Source: Phanerochaete sordida
Taxonomy: Eukaryota > Basidiomycota > Agaricomycetes > Polyporales > Phanerochaetaceae
DNA length: 64,000 bases
Assembly (NCBI GenBank): GCA_019973155.2
Contig: BPQB01000007.1
Coordinates: forward strand, 772,407 to 836,406
Direction of reading: 5' to 3'
Part shown: positions 1-10,594 of the stretch, in pieces
Numbering within the stretch: the stretch's first letter is position 1
Layout: each line of letters begins with the position of its first letter
Notes under the pieces: generated by a model
Database searches by the model: none
The model's input: the letters and a program-made list of their open reading frames with translations, nothing else
Told to the model about the DNA's origin: nothing
Translations under genes and position numbers: made by a program

Positions 1-1035
1 CGAGACCAAGCTCGTTCTTATCTTCGAGTATTGCGAACGCGATCTCAAGAAGTACATGGACGCGCACGGCGATCGAGGTGCCCTCGACCCCAACACCGTC
101 CGGAGCTTCATGTACCAACTCCTGAAGGGTACCGCGTTCTGCCACGAGAACCGCGTGCTTCACCGCGACTTGAAGCCTCAGAACCTTCTCATCAACCGGA
201 AAGGAGAGTTAAAGCTGGGTGACTTCGGTCTGGCAAGAGCATTCGGTGTCCCCGTAAACACGTTTTCGAATGAGGTCAGTCGACATCTCCGCCATGCCGT
301 GTAACGCTAATTGTCATCCAGGTCGTCACTCTATGGTACCGAGCACCAGATGTTCTCCTTGGTTCTCGCACATACAGCACCTCCATCGACGTCTGGTCGT
401 GCGGATGCATCTTCGCAGAGATGATCAGCGGCGTGCCCCTTTTCCGCGGACGGGACAACCAGGACCAGCTACTGCACATTATGCGCATTATCGGAACTCC
501 TGAAGAACGCGTCATCCGCAAGATTATTCAGGAGGCTGTACGTTCATTCCCGGATCCATGTCGATTTGTGTCACTGACGTCCCCGCAGAAAGCCGACAAC
601 CAACAACCGCCTAAACAATACCCACGTTACCCTAAGATCCCCTTCTCGCAAGTCCTCCCGAAAGCGTCGCCTCAGGCCATCGACCTACTCGAACGCCTCC
701 TGCAGTTTGACCCTGCCAAGCGCATTTCCGCCGCCGAGGCGCTCCAGCACCCGTATTTCACCTCTGGCCAGCCGCCGTATCCTATGCCCGCTGCAGGCGC
801 TATGGCGCCGCCGGCCTTCAACTACCCGCACCCGCAGCAGCATGCCCAGCCACAACCGCAGCAGCATGATTTGCAGGCTCAGGCCCAGGCCCAGGCGCAC
901 GCTGCGTACATGGCACAGCAGGGCATGCCGCCGCAAATGTACCCCGCGCAGGCTCAGCAGCCGCAAGCCATGGCCATTCCACAGCAACATCAGTTTATGC
1001 CTCAGTATCCCCAGCAGTACGCTGGCGGCCGGTAA
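1..1035 (+). CDS. PHO85: Cyclin-dependent kinase, PHO85/CDK5 type (5' end missing)
   Basis: The window opens inside the kinase domain (first full codon at base 2). Exons are 2-274, 322-537 and 589-1035. Visible parts are the alphaD segment [13 protein letters not shown], catalytic loop [17 protein letters not shown], the T-loop [20 protein letters not shown] and [12 protein letters not shown]. The [29 protein letters not shown] stretch is characteristic of PHO85, the phosphate/nutrient-signalling CDK that works with Pcl cyclins. The PSTAIRE-like helix lies upstream of the window. The second intron (538-588, 51 nt) has no stop and a multiple-of-three length, so retention would insert 17 residues. 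After the C-lobe comes a Gln/Pro/Ala/Met-rich tail of about 80 residues (from about base 765), common in fungal orthologues. The gene is convergent with the next one. Confidence 0.93.
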
Positions 1036-1714
1036 TGGATGGATCGGGTAGTAATCGGGTTGAGGCCGGAGTTGTTTAATCCTTCATGTCTCTTTTTTGA
1101 ACGTTTCTCCCTCTCTTTCTCTCCTAGATCTCCATCGCATTGTAGTCCACCTGTAATCTGTACGCCTGTAGTGATCGTAGGTCTCCTTTTCGTACTCAGG
1201 AATCATGAACCGAAACATGTACTATGTTCACGCCCCGTCATGTATCAAGTCACAACACAAATTGACCATCTCGGTTATTTTCGTGAACCTGGTAGCGTGG
1301 CGAGCCATCGACTGGCTTTGTTAATTGGGCTCGTAGCTGTCTCAATGGAGAACCGTCATATGCCCCGCAGACAGACTTCCGGCCTGATGCACGATAGGGA
1401 GCTTCTGAATCCACCGCGAGTACTAGGAAAGATACAACATTGCGACTATCGCGTCCACAGTACTACAAAAGACCGCACTCAAAGCAGAAAGATGTGCGGG
1501 TGCGTGTACACTACTCATATCTATGTACTACATAATGTCCGTCAGAGGAGGCCACTACATCGTGAGCAGGCATCAAAGAAGTCCAATCATTCCGGGTATC
1601 GTGAACGTATATGGTGCTCATATCGTAGGTATCTGGATTTACGAAGGGATGGAGTGTTCAGCAGCGACATAAACACCGGCCTAGATGCGGAGCGGAATAG
1701 TATGCGAACATCTT
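1036..1714. other. Intergenic, convergent 3' ends
   Basis: This is shared 3' flank of the kinase gene and the minus-strand membrane-protein gene. It is less GC-rich than the genes. The reading frames here have no coding character, and I see no RNA gene or repeat. Confidence 0.6.
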
Positions 1715-3435
1715 TTACCTCAGCTGGGCTCTCGCTGCGGAAGGAGGGAAGGCGGCCGGAAGAAACCTCCCTGCGTCCGGCTGTCCTGGTGCGCATAGCA
1801 GATGTCCCGCCTGAGCGGCCGCGACGAGTGCCGCAGGGGAGAGCACACCGCGCGGGGCGTTCTCATGGGAGGTCGAAGACTGCTCGGGGGTAGGCATTTC
1901 GGGCACCGTCGAGAGTGGCCGCCTCTCCTCCATATGGTCGTAGGGCTCTGGCGTGCGAGACGCGTACGGATGCCTGATTCGCGTGCTAGCCTCGGCTTGA
2001 GGCGCGTATCTGGAGGCGTTGTAGAGCTCGTCTTCACTGGAAAGAGAGGGAAAAGGAAAGGCGGGAGGGGTTGTGTGGGTGCTGGAGGCGGCACTGGAAT
2101 GCGACGCCGGATCCGAGAGTGCGGAGCCGGTAGAGGAGATCGCAGAGCTGATGGTGAGGCCTCTTGACCGGCCTACTGTGTCGGTTGCGTTCCTCGAGTG
2201 TCCGAGGAGGCCACTGCTATACGATGTGTCGTGACCATGAGCGGAGTGCCCGTGGCTTCCCTCGCCATGCCGCAGCACCCATGCGTCGCTTGTCCACCCG
2301 CTGGATGCTGGGTCCTCATTGATCCCCGGAGCTGGGCGCTGGTACCTGGATCGATGCTGGAGCCTCCAGTACACAAATAGGCCAGCGAGGAGCAATAGTA
2401 GGATTACGCCGCCAGGTATCGCAGATGCGAGAACGATTGTTCGAGTCCTGTCGGACATGGCGGGAGGATGGGAAGAGGAGCCGGCAGCTAGCGAAGGAGG
2501 CCCGCTTGCAGCGGAAGCAACAGTCGATGGTATGATGCTGAGCGCAGAGGAAGAAATGCTCGACGATGGCACTGTAGAAAGCGAAGACGAGGCCTCCAGA
2601 GGTGCGGACGGTGAAGATGAAGCCAAAAAGGATGAGTTCGTGTTAACGTCCGATGTGAGCGTCTCAGTTGGCGTATTCGAGGGATCGGAAGCAAGGGAGG
2701 CCTGTACTAGCTGCGTGCTCTCAAACGAGAAAACGCGGGGAGATAATGCTCGAGAACTCGAAGGGAGGTTCGTCGTAGGCGATGCAAGCATCGACGCATC
2801 GCCTTCTCGTCTATCATCCGGTCAGCAACAGATGCAACCGAATAGGCCAACTGAAACGCACGTATATATGAAGTAATCCAACAGGACGACACTCTGAGTG
2901 CCACCCAGTCGGCCATTCTGCAGCACAAATGTATGTGGGCCTGCAGCAATCGAGTCGTTTGCATAGACCAATACGCTGTGGTCGAAGGCTGTGGTCATTG
3001 AGGAAAGCGGACCGAACGATCCTACGCTCTCTCCATCAATGAAGAACGCCATTTCCGATGGCTCAGATATGACGCAGTAAACGAAGATTCCGGTTCCTAT
3101 GCCAGCCCGGAAAACTCAGCATCGGACTATGGTTTTCTACGGTAAATATCATGCTTACCGTCGAAGTGCACGGTAGCCAGAGGTAGATCACCGTCACCGG
3201 TTCCTGGTTCGTAGATAGACCTGTGCCACGTGCTATTGTGTGCTCGCGCTGCATCCAGTGATGCAGCGCAGCCGCTGCAGGCTATAGTGTCATCCCAGGA
3301 GTTCGCAGGAGTGTACTGGATCAGGGAAGTCAGTGAGTCGTCTATAGTCACGTTGACCAATGCATCCGATACGACAAAATTGTATATGAAGGAGAGCAGT
3401 ATCAAAAGGAGTGATCGTAGTTGGGCAGATGACAT
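1715..3435 (-). CDS. Single-pass membrane protein with secreted beta-sandwich-like ectodomain
   Basis: Three exons (3435-3159, 3114-2862, 2810-1715) give 541 residues. An N-terminal hydrophobic stretch (LLLILLSFIYNF) is a signal peptide. It is followed by a roughly 150-residue ectodomain with cysteines and N-glycosylation sites, then a Ser/Thr-rich stalk. A transmembrane helix (TIVLASAIPGGVILLLLLAG, about residue 290) has an RLQHRSRYQR stop-transfer sequence, and the cytoplasmic tail is long, Ser/Pro-rich and probably disordered. This layout recurs in a large basidiomycete family of cell-surface proteins of unknown function. Ligand and role cannot be read from the sequence. The two introns (44 and 51 nt) were placed by GT-AG signals and frame continuity across both junctions. 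Confidence 0.75.
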
Positions 3436-3994
3436 AGGATGACGAAAGAATCAATGGACGAAAAAGCGAAGAATATGAGGAGAGAGAAGGCGGAACGGAG
3501 GGGTGGGGTCAATCCATGGGCACGGACCGTGGGGCAGCACGCACTCACATATACGACAGATTCGCCGAATCAGGTGGCGATGTTGAATATGTCAACATCG
3601 AGCAAAACATGTATGATAGGAAACGGGTCGCTGAGCAACGACGACAGCTGGGCGACTTGCGGAATGCAATGCTTGGTGACGGCAGTGGGCCGAACGCTGA
3701 TGGTCAGGTCCAGTCAGCTCTTCGCATACCCAAAGAGACGTCCGGTGAGATGTTGCTGCCTCTCGATGACATGACACGACATACCAAGGCTTTGCTTCAC
3801 AAGGTTCAGCTGAACAAGCTCGGGTCCCTGGGAAACTACGCATACGGTTGCATCAAGCACGGACGATAGACGGCTGCTGATCATCGTTTCAACGACACAT
3901 ATGTCCGTGGTACAGCGCGGTGGTCGCTTGTGGAAGCAAGCTATAGACAACTTAGAGTGAGCAAGAAGAAGAAAACAGAGAGCGTCGTTCGAAC
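3436..3994. other. Intergenic upstream region
   Basis: This is the 5' flank of the minus-strand membrane-protein gene, ending at the transposon target site. I see no credible gene. Confidence 0.5.
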
Positions 3995-4002
3995 GTCGGA
4001 AG
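3995..4002. repeat. Target-site duplication, left copy
   Basis: The 8 bp gtcggaag directly precede the left terminal inverted repeat and are repeated exactly after the right one. An 8 bp duplication is the hallmark length of hAT-superfamily insertions. Confidence 0.85.
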
Positions 4003-5372
4003 TAAGGCTCCAACCGTTTAGTTTACGTGTACATTCTCTGGGATAAACACACGGAAACGGTTGTAAACGTGTAAAAACAGTTTATGTACAGTAAACACAC
4101 GGATTTCCCCTACATGTCGATCTGAACCTCGGACAGGCTCACTGAGTGACCCGGTAAAGTCTTCGGTGAATGCTCAATCAGTATCCTGGCTAGCGATAGG
4201 GCCGTTTGTCGTGTAGATGTTGTTGTAAGCGGTCTTAATCAGCTGCCGGGCTAAGATCTACTGTAGCACCTGCGGCGGCAGACAGCAGCAAGCCGCGCCT
4301 CTGCAGTACCCCCTAAGCTCGACTGCTTGTCTGTACAGAAGCTCTTGCAACGCGGCTGTTTTAGAGTCGGCGAAATGTTGCAGGCATGCCGACCGCAGAA
4401 ATTACGGTCAAGGTCGTAGCACGCATGGCGCAATCTTGAGAATGTGTGCCTAGCCACAGACACATCCAAAGCGCCGTGTATGTTGACTGGGATCAATACT
4501 CGCCGAGAAATGCGCTACCGATGCCGCCGCTGTATGCCATGAATCTAGGTACAAGGTATCACGCCCTAAACTCGAATATAGTCAACGTCCAACATACCTG
4601 TCGGTCAGCTCGCCCTCGATGTCGCTGGCCCTTGGCCAAGCACACGCCCAAGGTTCGCGGAGCAAAGATTGAGAAGTCGTGTGTAACCTGCAGCGCCGTC
4701 GGCCAGATGCGCTGAATACCATGTACGCGACCACTTGGGGTAAGCTCTCGAAGGACACCGCGGCGGACGGCGCGCACGGCTCACCTCGTAGATGTGGGCC
4801 AAATATTGGCCTATGCGAGGCTTGGGGGCACACTCAGCGCTCGCGCGGCGCGTCGCGGTCGCTGCCACGAGAGCGTGCGTGACGCACCGCACCCTGGGTG
4901 CAGAGTACCACTACCTGACTGGAAATTGTGTCAGCAACGACTCGTTGTACGCCTGATATGACGCTCGCCTCGCCATTTCCAGCACTTTCGCAAATTTCGT
5001 GAGCTCCCAAGAACTTATCTTCGGTAGACATATAGAGAGCCTCGCACTCACATATGGTGGGGCTCGTCAAGGCGCGCTTCATGCACCGCGCCCTCAAAAC
5101 TTGCGTAGGCGCCTACGTCCGAGCTCAGGCTGAAGAGGCGGAGAACAGTCTGCAGATAGCACAAATCCAGTCTCTTTCATTTCTGTGCGAACCTGCCTGT
5201 TCCGTGGGTCGATTCTGCGAGAGAAACAGAGCTGAAGTAGTCGAGTAGAAACTGTTTGTTTACCGTGTCAAAACGTTTGCCTCCTGTTTACCAGGTCTCG
5301 AGTACACACACGTAAACGTAAACGGCATTAAACGTTTATACACAGTAAATAAACAAAACGGTTGGAGCCTTA
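4003..5372. mobile_element. Non-autonomous hAT-like DNA transposon (1,370 bp)
   Basis: The ends are perfect 17 bp inverted repeats (taaggctccaaccgttt at 4003-4019, its complement at 5356-5372). Pairing continues for a few more bases after one mismatch. Both ends are enriched in short subterminal GTAAAC/GTTTAC motifs (roughly 4020-4105 and 5250-5355), resembling the transposase-binding repeats of hAT elements. The element is bounded by an 8 bp direct duplication. No reading frame inside exceeds about 95 codons and none resembles a transposase, even allowing for introns, so it would need a transposase supplied in trans. It sits in the spacer between the membrane-protein gene promoter and tRNA-Lys/RPS29. 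The perfect TIRs and target duplication suggest a fairly recent insertion. Confidence 0.85.
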
Positions 5373-5380
5373 GTCGGAAG
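5373..5380. repeat. Target-site duplication, right copy
   Basis: Exact gtcggaag copy immediately after the right terminal inverted repeat, matching 3995-4002. Confidence 0.85.
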
Positions 5381-5434
5381 TTGCTTAGCAAACAACGCGG
5401 GGCTCCGCAGATGAGACGGCGAAAAAAGACACTA

Positions 5435-5540
5435 GCCCACCGCGAGGGTCGAACTCGCAGCCTTCAGATGCACTCGGATTACGTGCTTATAGCCCGCGCT
5501 CGTAAGAGTCTGACGCTCTATCCGATTGAGCTAGGCGGGC
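5435..5540 (-). tRNA. tRNA-Lys (anticodon CTT), with intron
   Basis: The minus strand folds as a complete tRNA. The acceptor arm is GCCCGCC with GGTGGGC (one G-T pair), and the D-arm is GCTC/GAGC. The anticodon stem is TCAGA/TCTGA with loop bases giving CTT, and the T-arm is GCGAG-TTCGACC-CTCGC. Exons are 5540-5503 and 5469-5435. A 33-nt intron (5470-5502) sits in the canonical position after base 37. The mature tRNA is 73 nt before CCA addition. Confidence 0.93.
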
Positions 5541-5773
5541 TTGACGTTGAGAAATTTATACGCCCTATAATCGGAGCGTCGGAGACGACCGGCGGAGAGC
5601 AAACTTTGATCAAACCTTATTTTCTGGTCGTCCACGAACATTACCCGTTGAAGGCAGCAGCGACCGACGCCTCCTCAAGTCTCCGGCAAGGTTCGTCCCC
5701 ACTTCCCCATACGCACCCAGAACTTGCCTTAACCCGTTTCCCTGCTCTAGTCAACCCGTAAACCCTCGACAAA

Positions 5774-6080
5774 ATGACCCACGACGCCGTTTGGTTCTCT
5801 CGCCCCCGCAAGTACGGCAAGGGCTCCCGCGAGTGGTGAATATCCGCTCCTCGTCCCGGCCCCGGCTGGAACACGCGAAAAGAACAGAGTGCTGATGTCC
5901 CTCATCACTTTACAGCCGTCACTGCGCTCACCAGGCTGGTCTCATCCGCAAGTACGGTCTTGACCTCTGCCGTCAGTGCTTCCGCGAGAAGTCCGATGCC
6001 ATTGGCTTCCGCAAGGTGCGTTAACTTGCTGTTCGAAATCCTCTAAGCCCTGACTTTGGGTCTGCCTCTAGACCCGGTAA
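5774..6080 (+). CDS. RPS29: 40S ribosomal protein S29 (uS14)
   Basis: Three exons (5774-5835, 5916-6015, 6072-6080) encode 56 residues, the usual length for eukaryotic uS14/S29. The protein has the RKYGKGSR N-terminal block, two CxxC pairs (CRHC and CRQC) that bind zinc, the AGLIRKYGL core and the [11 protein letters not shown]-terminus. The last exon is only nine bases (Thr-Arg-stop). It is a small-subunit head protein contacting the decoding region. It is divergent from tRNA-Lys, with about 230 bp between them, and convergent with VAC8. Confidence 0.96.
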
Positions 6081-6533
6081 ACCAAGTTTGCCTTGCCCAC
6101 ACACCTCTTGTCCTCTCGCTTGAGCAGGGCCCACCATGTTTGCTCGTACGCCCTCCCCCTCGCACTGTACGACACTTCACTAGGGATATGCCGCAATGTC
6201 ACGCTGGTTTCGGATTGTAAAAGATCACATTTACATGACGATCATTATACTTCATCAAAAGTACGGCGGAGACACAACAGAAGCGTGCAGAAGTACCTCG
6301 AAGTAACATAGCCTCGAATGCGGGAAAATTGCAGTACATACACAAGATGAAAAGTGAGACAGACCAAGAAGTGAAACGAAACATGCTGTAGGTGAAGAGG
6401 CATGTACAACGATAAAAATGCGAGAAGAGAAGAACGTGACCGCGTCCGTGATAAATACCCACTAACCGTTATCCAACGTTCCGAGAGCAGAGCGAGAGAA
6501 TCGGGACGGTACCCGGTGCGTCCAGTGCTCCGA
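6081..6533. other. Intergenic, convergent 3' flanks of RPS29 and VAC8
   Basis: Non-coding spacer with no recognisable element. Confidence 0.55.
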
Positions 6534-8947
6534 CTATCCGCTGGAGAACGCCTCTCGGACACTCCGACGGAGCTCTTCGTGATCGTGCCCCATGACGCTC
6601 TCCGCCCGGCTGTTGATGAGCGAGCCCGGCTGCTTCTGCGAGGCCGGTGCGCTCGGGGTCATGGCATCGTCTGGCTCGCCGTCGGTAAACTCGAGGATGC
6701 GACCCGCGAGCTGCTGGATCTCGCCCTGACCCTCACCCGCTTCCGTGTCCTGGTACGAGTGATGTGAACCATGCGACCGCGGCGTGCCGCCGATGGAAGA
6801 TGCTGGCGTCGAAGTGCGAGTAGCGGCGAGCTGGCGAATGTTGGGTATAAGGATGTTGGAGCTCCGGATGTTGCTGATGAGTTGCGGGTCTGGATGGTGG
6901 TCAGCGAGGAAGATACATGGACAGGACGTGACCTACCACCAGACTCAAGAAGCTGGACAATCGTCCATACGGCAATGTGTTGGAAGGTAGCATCGGGACT
7001 GGTCAAGAAACGATAGAGGTACTTGTGCATGCCACCGTCCGGTCGGTCCCAAACGTCGTTAAATGCGGAATAGTCGTCAGAAGTCGTGCGGCCGTCTGCG
7101 ATAGGGAGATCGTTAGCACTTTGTTTTCGATATTTTCAGCCGACTCACCCTTGGAAGACAGGTTACCCAGCGCGGCGGCGCTGTTGCCCTGCACCTCGGA
7201 ACTAGGCGAATTCGTGAGAGGGATGAGAACTTCGCAGATGCCCATCTCCAGCAGCTGTCCCTTCAGCTCATCTAGAGCGGGGAATCAGTACACTCACTAT
7301 GATAGGGGAGTGCTTAACCTACCGCTCAGGGCAAGGACAGCGATGCAAGCAGTCATCTCGGACTGAACGTTCATCGGTACCTCCAACACGAGGTCCTTGA
7401 TACTCTGTACTGCGCCGGCCTTCACAATCTCGAGTTTGTTCTTTTCCGAACTGGCGGCGAGATTGCGGAGGGTGGAAATGGCGTGACATTGTACCTCCTC
7501 ATTGTCCTTGAACGAAAGCAGGTTGATAAGCGGCTGCAGGAAGCCGGACTCGATAATCGGCGATTCGTTCTGGGGATGGATGGAGACGTTGCGGACGCAA
7601 GCCGCGGCGGAAAGGATGAGCGGAAGGTACGTGGATTGGAGCAACCGGAGGAGATGTGGGAGCCCGTCGCACTTCACAATCTCAAGCTGATATTTCTCTA
7701 CAATTTTCCGATATTAGTATCACAACCTATGTAGTAGAGGTATTCCTCACCATCGCTGGCAAGGTTGCGGAGAGCGAGCGCCGCCTGGCACTGAACTTTG
7801 AGACTGGGGCTCTCCATAAGCTGAACGAGGCTTGAGACGAGCTTGGGCTCTGTCTGCGCGAGCTTCTTGCGGTTTGTGCCTGCGCACATGGATTAGACGC
7901 GACAGTGGGGCACGACCACACGACTTAAGCGCACCATCGACGGCAATGTTACTGAGAGCAGTCGTGCAGTAGTATTGTACGTCGGTATCTTGCGAGTTCA
8001 GGAGGCTCACGAGGACGGGGATGGCACCGGCGTTCACGAGTTGTTGCCTGTTCTCATCTGGTGTCGGGACAGTTAGATTGTGTTCGGGTCATGATCTGCG
8101 ATATGAGACATGCCTGAGTGCGTCATGTTCAGCAGCGCGCCGGTCGCGTTCCGCTGCACCCGCATGTCCTTCGAACGCGCCAAGCGTGTTAGAGGAACCA
8201 AGGCACCAGATTTGGCGATCTTCGTCTTGTTGTCATCTGCGCAGACATGAGAACATGGGATAAGACTGTGCGTTATGGACAGGCTTACCATGAGTAGCAA
8301 GGTTGGTGACGCAGCCTACAGCATTACATTGGACCTCTACGTTCGGGCTGAGCATTTGCCGGATCAGCGGCTCGAGACCGCCCAGCTTGACGATGAGAAG
8401 CTTGTTGTCGGCTGTTGTGACAGGTTGAGACGACAGTTAAGAACATGGAATAGACACGCACTGTTCACTGCCAGGTTCCCCAGAGCCGCACTGGCAGCCC
8501 GCTGCACTTCGGTGTCATGGCTGCCGAGAAGGAAGAGAATGGGGTCGAGCGTGTCACGGCCAACAGGGCGGACTTCCTTCTCGGTAATCTCTGCAAAGGC
8601 AAGGGCAGCGCTGCGCTGGAGGTCTACATTGTCTGAAAAAGAAAGTGTGGTCAACGCGGAAAGTGGAGATCCCGTGAAGAAGTTGGTAGTTGTTCGGTCT
8701 GCGATCAACAAATCTTCCTTCAGCAACGGAGTGTCAAAGCGCGACGCGGCGTGCGACTCACTCTCCAGGTACTGGAGCAGATCAGCGACGGCTTCGCGCT
8801 CGTTCTCAAGCAGCAGGGGCTCGTACGACTGGGGATTGTGAGAACGGACTGGCGAAATGGAGATGAGTTCGGCATGGGGTAGAGAAGTCTGCGGTAAAGC
8901 GGAAAAGACTGACAGCATGACTGGCAGCAGCTGGAGACGGCGCCCAT
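6534..8947 (-). CDS. VAC8: Vacuolar armadillo-repeat protein VAC8
   Basis: Eleven exons (8947-8914, 8848-8762, 8698-8462, 8411-8289, 8236-8114, 8057-7935, 7879-7751, 7697-7323, 7271-7149, 7095-6937, 6889-6534) encode 622 residues. The N-terminus [11 protein letters not shown] has the Gly-2 myristoylation site and Cys palmitoylation cluster that anchor Vac8 to the vacuole membrane. It is followed by [14 protein letters not shown] and about a dozen armadillo repeats (for example [50 protein letters not shown]). Vac8 acts in vacuole inheritance, nucleus-vacuole contacts and Atg13/Cvt traffic. All introns from exon 2 onward are phase 1, and several exons are exactly 123 nt (41 codons), one armadillo repeat each. 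The intron at 8058-8113 uses a GC donor. It shares a divergent promoter with the next gene. Confidence 0.95.
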
Positions 8948-9409
8948 GACTGCTGAGAGGCGTGTGTGCTGCGGCTACCAGCGAGGAGGGCGGGAGAGGC
9001 GGCGGCGAAGGGGCCGGCGGGAGGAGAGGTGCGGTGAGGAGAGTCTGGAGAAGGCAAGGCCGCAGGCGCAGGTTCGGCGCTACTGCAACGACCACCGCTC
9101 ACGTGACGCCTCTTGCCCGTAACGGGGGCTTTGTGGCGGTCGCCATACCTTGGCTCTCCTCGCTGCGCACGCTGGCCTTGTTCGCCGTGATTTGCACCGC
9201 CTACGTCGTTGCTTCTGTCATGATCAGCCCTTGCGGTCCCCAAGACGCTCAGGAAGCTGCTTTGTCCTGTACAATAGTGTCTCCAGCTCTCTCTGCCCTG
9301 GTGCTGCGCGAGTCTCTGAGGCTATGCTCTACTGCGTATGGCTAGGACGTATCTTCGACGACCGGCACATATATCCCTGCCATCCGATTACACATGCTTT
9401 CCCAGGACA
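8948..9409. promoter_or_regulatory. Divergent promoter region, VAC8 / thioesterase
   Basis: This 462 bp spacer lies between two divergent start codons. It is GC-rich and I see no clear TATA box. Confidence 0.45.
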
Positions 9410-10345
9410 ATGCCAATGTCATCCCCCAGCACAGGAAGCAGCGACTTGGGCTCCGAACCCGAGATCCTCGACGTTCTCGAGGTCCATCCACGCGAGGATC
9501 TGCGCGGGACGGTGATATTTCTCCACGTACGTAGCAGTGATCTTCCCCTATTCTCAAGTCTGACGTACCCAAGGGCCTCGGCCAGCGTGCGCAGCAATGG
9601 AGACCCGCAGTTCAGAGCATGGCCAGGAGCCTGCCCGGTGTGAAATGGATATTGCCCCAGAGGTGACTGCCCTAAAGTATCACGCGTCACGGTGTACTTA
9701 ACAATATCCTCTAGCCCATCTATGCCTATTACCATGTACAACCACGAATTTAGGCGTGCGTGGTTCGACCTCGAAGACCTTCCTCCGACGAATGAAAGCG
9801 GGTCAGATAGCGTCTGTCGTCAAATCAATCACGTTTTACAAAGCCTTGAACAGATTGTGCACGCGGAATTGCATGGCCGACCACAGAGTCCTAAGGTCGT
9901 TGTGGCTGGGTTCAGCCAAGGCGGAGCAACAGCTATGATGCTTGCGCTTACGAGCCTGCATGAGATAGGCGGAGTCGCTAGTCTTTCCGGATGGATACCA
10001 CATATTAGCAGACCAGTATGTTCATTACACTCGAAGTCCTCGTGTGCCGTTCTCAATATACGACCAAGGGTATGCGGCAGATTGAGCCCTCTTTGCCCGT
10101 CTTCTGGGGCCATGGCACTGAGGATCCGGAAGTACCCCTGGCAATTGGACAGGAAAGCACGCTTTTCCTGCAGGAAGACTTGGGACTTCCGGAAGCAACG
10201 TCAGTATCGGCATTTGCGTCAGAAAACTCAAAGTTTACTGACGCCACATTGCAGAATAACCTTCAGGTCGTACGAAGATCTCGGACACGACGTGTGTCAA
10301 CAGGAGATGCAGGACCTTGCTGCCTGGCTGGATGCCATTTTCTGA
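9410..10345 (+). CDS. Acyl-protein thioesterase / phospholipase-carboxylesterase family hydrolase
   Basis: Five exons (9410-9526, 9574-9662, 9715-10015, 10069-10199, 10255-10345) encode 242 residues. It is an alpha/beta hydrolase of the APT1/lysophospholipase family. Visible elements are the strand-loop TVIFLHGLGQRAQQW (oxyanion region), nucleophile motif GFSQGG (Ser of the triad), acid region HGTEDPEVPL (Asp) and the histidine in YEDLGHDV. Family members remove palmitate from S-acylated proteins or hydrolyse lysophospholipids in the cytosol. The ATG at 9410 is preferred. An in-frame ATG at 9338 would add 24 residues without family similarity. Exact substrate is not determinable. Confidence 0.85.
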
Positions 10346-10594
10346 GAATATACTATCTATACCCCGTATCTATTCTATCTACTGTGTCCCCAGGCGTCGC
10401 GCATTCTCTAACGTTATCCTAGCTAACGAGCTGGGTACCCCCTCACGACTCGTGATGGACTTTTCCTCGGCGACCATTTACGTATAGCAGTTTAATACAT
10501 GATCCGCGATATGTTGTTCTATCACTATCGTGTGTGCATCCTGAGATGGCATAGAGAACTACAAGCTATGTATTAGAGGCGATCGTGAGGAGCG

